From Gavia stellata (lineage: Eukaryota; Chordata; Aves; Gaviiformes; Gaviidae), in NCBI RefSeq assembly GCF_030936135.1, contig NC_082598.1:31180687-31244686 (forward strand): 64,000 bases of DNA, written 5' to 3'. Made by a program: the position numbers and the translations under genes. Shown piece after piece: positions 62,901 through 64,000 of the stretch (positions are counted from its first letter, which is position 1; each line of letters starts with the position of its first letter). The notes beneath the pieces are model-generated. The model searched no databases and was not told the origin of the DNA. It saw only the letters and a list, made by a program, of their open reading frames with translations.

Positions 62901-62956
62901 TTGCTTTATCTTTGTCATCTTCTTCCACCAGCCCATCAAAAATGCTTCCATCATTT
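35723..62956 (-). CDS. CLOCK: CLOCK, circadian bHLH-PAS transcription factor (coding span in window, 5' partial)
   Basis: Nineteen coding exons join in frame to give 838 residues after a split Arg codon; with the start exon the protein would be about 855 aa. CLOCK pairs with BMAL1, binds CACGTG E-boxes and drives the circadian feedback loop in the nucleus. Order of domains: acidic N-terminus; bHLH ([30 protein letters not shown]); PAS-A ([20 protein letters not shown] onward); PAS-B ([20 protein letters not shown]) with PAC ([20 protein letters not shown]); a Ser-rich linker; a coiled segment corresponding to the mouse exon deleted in Clock-delta19; and a Gln-rich activation domain with two poly-Q tracts, ending DPSKVQPQ. 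The start exon (chicken N-terminus begins MFFTIS) was not found between 62957 and 64000. Oddities are a GC-AG intron and an LTR touching a donor site. Confidence 0.98.
35780..35800 (-). repeat. CLOCK: CAG/CAA poly-Q microsatellite (7 Gln) in CLOCK
   Basis: Six CAG and one CAA codon in the last exon. This matches the site known in birds as ClkpolyQcds, which varies in length within several wild species. Seven repeats would be a short allele. Confidence 0.9.
35909..38129 (-). other. CLOCK: CLOCK last intron (2.2 kb)
   Basis: GT-AG intron of AT-rich sequence. It contains a 12-bp AGAAACAGCCAC doublet near 36293-36316 and a tandem palindrome at 37483-37502. No exon or transposon was recognised. 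Confidence 0.8.
37483..37502. repeat. Tandem palindrome (CAATTAATTG)x2
   Basis: Two adjacent copies of the self-complementary 10-mer CAATTAATTG form a 20-bp palindrome. It contains TAAT-TGCA-ATTA, the layout of a dimeric homeodomain site. Function is not shown. Confidence 0.85.
38130..38394 (-). CDS. CLOCK: CLOCK coding exon with internal Gln-rich tract
   Basis: Acceptor is tccattaacag|ATTTTC. It encodes [40 protein letters not shown], then [17 protein letters not shown] and QHPQQFLQ. The donor is CTACAG|GTAATG. It is part of the Q-rich transactivation region. Confidence 0.97.
38691..38899 (-). CDS. CLOCK: CLOCK coding exon (Q/N/S-rich)
   Basis: Acceptor is ttcttttcag|CATAAT. It encodes [40 protein letters not shown] and [12 protein letters not shown]. 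Asn repeats (QNNNQN) give a slightly longer stretch than I recall for chicken. The donor is ATCAG|GTAAAT. Confidence 0.96.
39335..39850 (+). mobile_element. Ancient CR1 LINE fragment, antisense to CLOCK
   Basis: In order, the stretch matches the 3' half of an old CR1 family shared with turtles: GACCACAGAGATCAGAGGTG near 39365, GTTCAACTTGAAGAACATG, AACTTTAAAATCATGTATGA, TAGAACTCACTGTGAGATAC, AATCAATCAAAGGCTATTA, and a degenerate 3' end with CCACTGTCTGGACACTGGG. It is heavily mutated and non-coding. Identification is by remembered family pattern. Confidence 0.75.
40185..40391 (-). CDS. CLOCK: CLOCK coding exon
   Basis: The acceptor is tttttttttaag|ATGTTC, an AAG acceptor rather than the usual CAG/TAG. 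It encodes [35 protein letters not shown] and [17 protein letters not shown]. The donor is ACACAG|GTAAAA. The sequence is nearly identical to chicken CLOCK. Confidence 0.97.
41259..41307. repeat. T/G low-complexity tract
   Basis: TTTTG and TTTG units make up this stretch in a CLOCK intron; on the mRNA sense strand it is A/C-rich. Confidence 0.85.
41942..42100 (-). CDS. CLOCK: CLOCK coding exon equivalent to mouse exon 19
   Basis: Acceptor is gcactacag|CCTGTG. The 53-aa segment runs from [20 protein letters not shown] through [20 protein letters not shown] to GQGLQ. It forms the coiled region that binds the repressor CIPC, and in the mouse Clock-delta19 mutant the matching 51 aa are skipped. 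The donor is CTCCAG|GTGAGT. It is two residues longer at its start than the mammalian exon. Confidence 0.97.
43007..43096 (-). CDS. CLOCK: CLOCK coding exon (Ser/Gln-rich linker)
   Basis: Acceptor is taaatcctag|TCTTTA. It encodes [20 protein letters not shown] and [10 protein letters not shown]. The donor is TCCCAG|GTATGG. This 90-nt exon keeps phase 0 at both ends. Confidence 0.95.
44007..44107 (-). CDS. CLOCK: CLOCK coding exon (Ser/Thr-rich)
   Basis: Acceptor is tacgttgtcag|CGACAC. It encodes [19 protein letters not shown] and [18 protein letters not shown] is a potential basophilic-kinase site. The donor is AGTCAG|GTAACT. Confidence 0.96.
44485..44626 (-). CDS. CLOCK: CLOCK coding exon (phospho-degron region)
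   Basis: Acceptor is gtcgcttcag|AGTCAG. It encodes [40 protein letters not shown] and TAVSDHS. This Ser cluster corresponds to the part of mammalian CLOCK phosphorylated by GSK3/CK-type kinases. The donor is TCAT|GTAAGC. Confidence 0.97.
45564..45639 (-). CDS. CLOCK: CLOCK coding exon
   Basis: Acceptor is cattcttccag|TTATGC. It encodes [20 protein letters not shown] and ITADK, just after PAS-B. The donor is GATAAA|GTGAGT. Confidence 0.97.
45860..46007 (-). CDS. CLOCK: CLOCK coding exon (PAS-B/PAC), GC donor
   Basis: Acceptor is acttttatag|TAATGC. It encodes [20 protein letters not shown] and [19 protein letters not shown]. The exon ends GTTGTGAG|GCAAGT; the donor is GC (45858-45859), and only this cut gives Ser-Tyr in frame with the next exon. 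The following intron is just 220 nt. Exon length is 148 nt. Confidence 0.96.
46648..46754 (-). CDS. CLOCK: CLOCK coding exon (PAS-B)
   Basis: Acceptor is cattaattag|GGCACC. It encodes [20 protein letters not shown] and [15 protein letters not shown]. The donor is CATT|GTGAGT. One Asp replaces the Glu seen in chicken and human (DLDNL for DLENL). Confidence 0.97.
46979..47061 (-). CDS. CLOCK: CLOCK coding exon (start of PAS-B)
   Basis: Acceptor is actttttag|GAAATG. It encodes [20 protein letters not shown] and KFLFLDH. The donor is CACAG|GTGCAA. Confidence 0.97.
47062..50877 (-). other. CLOCK: CLOCK intron between PAS-A and PAS-B exons (3.8 kb)
   Basis: GT-AG intron of AT-rich unique sequence. 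I see no exon-like frame with splice sites and no recognisable transposon. Confidence 0.75.
50878..50996 (-). CDS. CLOCK: CLOCK coding exon (end of PAS-A)
   Basis: Acceptor is atcttccctcag|TTCCC. It encodes [20 protein letters not shown] and [19 protein letters not shown]. The donor is ATAAAG|GTATGT. Confidence 0.98.
51620..52790 (-). mobile_element. Ancient CR1 LINE, decayed, in CLOCK sense orientation
   Basis: Read on the plus strand, the order of degenerate motifs follows the complement of an old CR1 reverse-transcriptase region: CTCTACTCTGAACTCTTTCC near 51890, TTATTCCTGAATGTAGAAAC near 52145, a poly-pyrimidine block, and ATTATTTGTTCTGGAATATT with CCGATAGGCCTGCAGTTTCC near 52640-52700. 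Many stops and indels are present, so it is inactive. Boundaries are approximate and identification is by pattern. Confidence 0.7.
53595..53708 (-). CDS. CLOCK: CLOCK coding exon (PAS-A)
   Basis: Acceptor is tcttttctcag|CAAAAA. It encodes [20 protein letters not shown] and [17 protein letters not shown]. The donor is AACG|GTAAGT. Confidence 0.98.
54266..54270. repeat. 5' target-site duplication candidate (ACAAC)
   Basis: Five bases directly before the LTR. They match the five bases after it (ACTAC, 54857-54861) at four of five positions, consistent with the 5-bp duplication made by ERVL-like elements. Exact LTR ends are inferred. Confidence 0.5.
54271..54856 (+). mobile_element. Solo LTR of an endogenous retrovirus, antisense to CLOCK
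   Basis: A 586-bp element starting TATCATACTGGTTTCACC, with GGGATAGAGTTAATTTTCTT near its 5' end, TTAAACTGTCTTTATCTCAA near its 3' end, and a GGGGTTAACC terminus. This matches a high-copy LTR pattern of neoavian genomes (ERVL-like by its apparent 5-bp duplication). No gag, pol or env sequence is adjacent, so it is a solo LTR left by recombination. The terminal TG...CA appear decayed to TA...TA. Short open frames inside it are not genes. Confidence 0.85.
54866..54986 (-). CDS. CLOCK: CLOCK coding exon (PAS-A)
   Basis: Acceptor is ttttctttcag|TCTGAT. It encodes [20 protein letters not shown] and [20 protein letters not shown]. The donor is AAAT|GTAAGTAG at 54865 and below. Intron positions +5 to +9 coincide with the LTR target-site duplication, and the LTR begins at +10. 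Confidence 0.98.
56429..56518 (-). CDS. CLOCK: CLOCK coding exon (start of PAS-A)
   Basis: Acceptor is tttaatttcag|GCTCTT. It encodes [20 protein letters not shown] and [10 protein letters not shown]. The donor is TTGCCA|GTAAGT. Ninety nucleotides, phase 0 at both ends. Confidence 0.98.
57978..58069 (-). CDS. CLOCK: CLOCK coding exon (bHLH-PAS linker)
   Basis: Acceptor is tttgattgtag|AAATTA. It encodes [20 protein letters not shown] and [10 protein letters not shown]. The donor is TTAGAG|GTATAT. Confidence 0.98.
58070..62337 (-). other. CLOCK: CLOCK intron after the bHLH exon (4.3 kb)
   Basis: The largest CLOCK intron in the window, GT-AG. It includes an A19 run (plus strand, 59545-59563) and unique AT-rich DNA. 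Several 60-115 codon frames occur on both strands, none with splice sites or a recognisable domain. Confidence 0.75.
59545..59563. repeat. A19 homopolymer
   Basis: Nineteen A on the plus strand in a CLOCK intron. No flanking duplication or SINE head was recognised. Confidence 0.9.
62338..62486 (-). CDS. CLOCK: CLOCK coding exon (bHLH domain)
   Basis: Acceptor is ctgtttttcag|AGTGTC. It encodes [40 protein letters not shown] and SIDFLRKHK: basic region, helix 1, loop and helix 2. The basic Lys/Arg residues that read the E-box are intact. The donor is CAAAG|GTAATT. Confidence 0.99.
62897..62956 (-). CDS. CLOCK: CLOCK first visible coding exon (acidic N-terminus)
   Basis: Acceptor is gtttctttcag|AAATGA. 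It encodes [19 protein letters not shown]; the first base completes a codon begun in an upstream exon (Arg in other CLOCK proteins). The donor is AAAAG|GTATGT. It lacks the usual start codon, so the CDS is 5' partial here. Confidence 0.97.
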
Positions 62957-63023
62957 CTGAAAGAAACAAAAAGAAATAGATGTTGGAGTGTAAAATTTCT
63001 CTCTTCTGGAGTCCAATCACAAT

Positions 63024-63043
63024 GGGGGGTGGGGGTGGGGAGG
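63024..63043. repeat. G-rich quadruplex-prone tract
   Basis: G6-T-G5-T-G4-A-GG on the plus strand, about 70 bases upstream of the first visible CLOCK coding exon. It is C-rich on the CLOCK sense strand. Confidence 0.8.
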
Positions 63044-63907
63044 AAGACCTCATTATTCATCATCTCCATCAAGTCAAGAAACAAAAGCACTGTTTTGCTG
63101 TGATGTCTCACAAGGACCATCAGCAATAATTTGAAGCCAAGTCTGCTACAAGTTCTCTTTGTAGGACATTTACTAAAGAGAAAGGAAAAAACCTTACATT
63201 CCTGACACAACTCAAATGATTTTTCAGACTATTTCTAATGAGAACTTACAACCCTATGCAAACACTTAATTGAACACTACTTAATTTTATTTTTCTATCT
63301 TCTTGATTATTTGCATTACCTTACCCTTTTGAAAACAAGAGAGAAGATACATATAATTTATTTTTATTTATTGGCAACCTCTATTCCAATTATTGGAAAT
63401 ATTTATAGTAAGAAAGTATTTTTTTCTTAAATACTGAAGTATTATTAATGGAAGAGGGCTGAGCAATATGCTATACTTCATCCACATATGTAATCTTATA
63501 AATACACAATTAATATCAACGTTAAACAGTGGCAATAATTATTCATTATATTTGCTTCCTCACCAAGTATCACATAACTTTTCCTCAGCTTGACAACTAC
63601 CCACATACTGCTAAAGACGTATCAAAATATCAAAATGAGAACGTGTTTTCCTTTGAAGATGCCTCAGTATACTTCATACAACACCTTTGTTTCATTTCCT
63701 TTTCTTTTAAAAGTCAAGTCAAAACTGTTCTTCTGTTTTCAAAAACTGCTGTAAAATGGACTTTCACGTTTTATTTTTCTAACTTCTTCTGTCTGCTTTC
63801 AGTCTACTGTCTACAGTCCACGCTGACATCTGTGTATCCAGCCTTAATTTTTTTATCCTAATGTTTCCTTCCCTTAAGGCAAGTAATCATCTTTCTAAAA
63901 AGCTTAC

Positions 63908-63946
63908 CTCATCTCTCTGACTTATAACTGATAAATCATCAAGCAA
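63908..63946 (-). other. Exon-like element upstream of CLOCK coding exons (possible 5' UTR or alternative exon)
   Basis: On the minus strand a pyrimidine-rich stretch and ATGTACAG acceptor precede 39 bases that end GAGATGAG|GTAAGC, a strong donor. Spliced to the exon at 62897-62956, its terminal ATG-AG would read Met-Arg-Asn-Asp-Gly in the CLOCK frame, just after an in-frame TAA. Conservation and transcript data are needed; it could be a chance pair of splice sites. Confidence 0.3.
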
Positions 63947-64000
63947 CTGTACATTATGATAAGAAGTGAGGTTAAGAAGTAATTATTGTGTACACTACTA

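Noticed and set aside
63780-63835. Minus-strand ATGTCAGCG...GTAGACAG resembling the end of the CLOCK start exon
   Set aside because: No GT or GC donor follows the AG, and the encoded residues do not match the CLOCK N-terminus.
62957-63907. Other minus-strand AG|GT pairs that might end the CLOCK start exon
   Set aside because: None is preceded by sequence encoding a CLOCK-like N-terminus (MSSI.DR). The start exon is taken to lie beyond the window.
1-64000. CRISPR arrays, bacterial operons, tRNA or rRNA genes
   Set aside because: No regularly spaced repeats, tRNA boxes or rRNA motifs were seen. The window is animal nuclear DNA.

Overview
The window is vertebrate nuclear DNA, almost certainly from a bird. 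Genes are split into short exons by GT-AG introns, two promoters are CpG islands, and the repeats are CR1 LINE fragments plus one avian-type solo LTR. The three genes, SRD5A3 (+), TMEM165 (+) and CLOCK (-), lie in the same order and orientation as in other amniotes. The CLOCK peptide is avian-like, including a short glutamine run near its C-terminus. The LTR resembles a family I know from Neoaves rather than chicken, so a neoavian species is likely but not proven.

Layout. 1-6650: AT-rich intergenic DNA upstream of SRD5A3, with a small GC-rich patch and an 11-bp minisatellite near 2.87 kb. 6979-12319: SRD5A3, five coding exons, complete (312 aa). 13640-14740: CpG island and promoter of TMEM165. 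14412-24148: TMEM165, six coding exons, complete (311 aa), with poly(A) signals near 24.86 and 24.98 kb. About 25.0-30.7 kb: convergent intergenic DNA with a young CR1 tail. 35723-62956 (-): CLOCK, 19 coding exons (838 aa plus a split Arg codon). Its roughly 5-kb 3' UTR probably runs down to about 30.7 kb. The exon with the usual start codon was not found and is inferred to lie beyond 64000.

How the genes relate. SRD5A3 (ER, dolichol synthesis) and TMEM165 (Golgi Mn/Ca homeostasis) both support glycosylation and sit head to tail about 2 kb apart. CLOCK is the bHLH-PAS positive arm of the circadian oscillator, transcribed toward them from the other strand. No functional link beyond adjacency is visible.

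Most notable features. A 586-bp solo LTR lies antisense in a CLOCK intron and starts at intron position +10, so its target-site duplication overlaps the splice donor of a PAS-A exon. There are two GC-AG introns with ideal AG|GCAAGT donors, one in SRD5A3 and one in CLOCK. The avian CLOCK poly-Q locus carries a short seven-glutamine allele. A 39-nt exon-like element lies upstream of the first visible CLOCK coding exon. Diverged CR1 copies of a type shared with turtles lie in introns. I found no undescribed multi-gene system; this is a conserved housekeeping and circadian locus.
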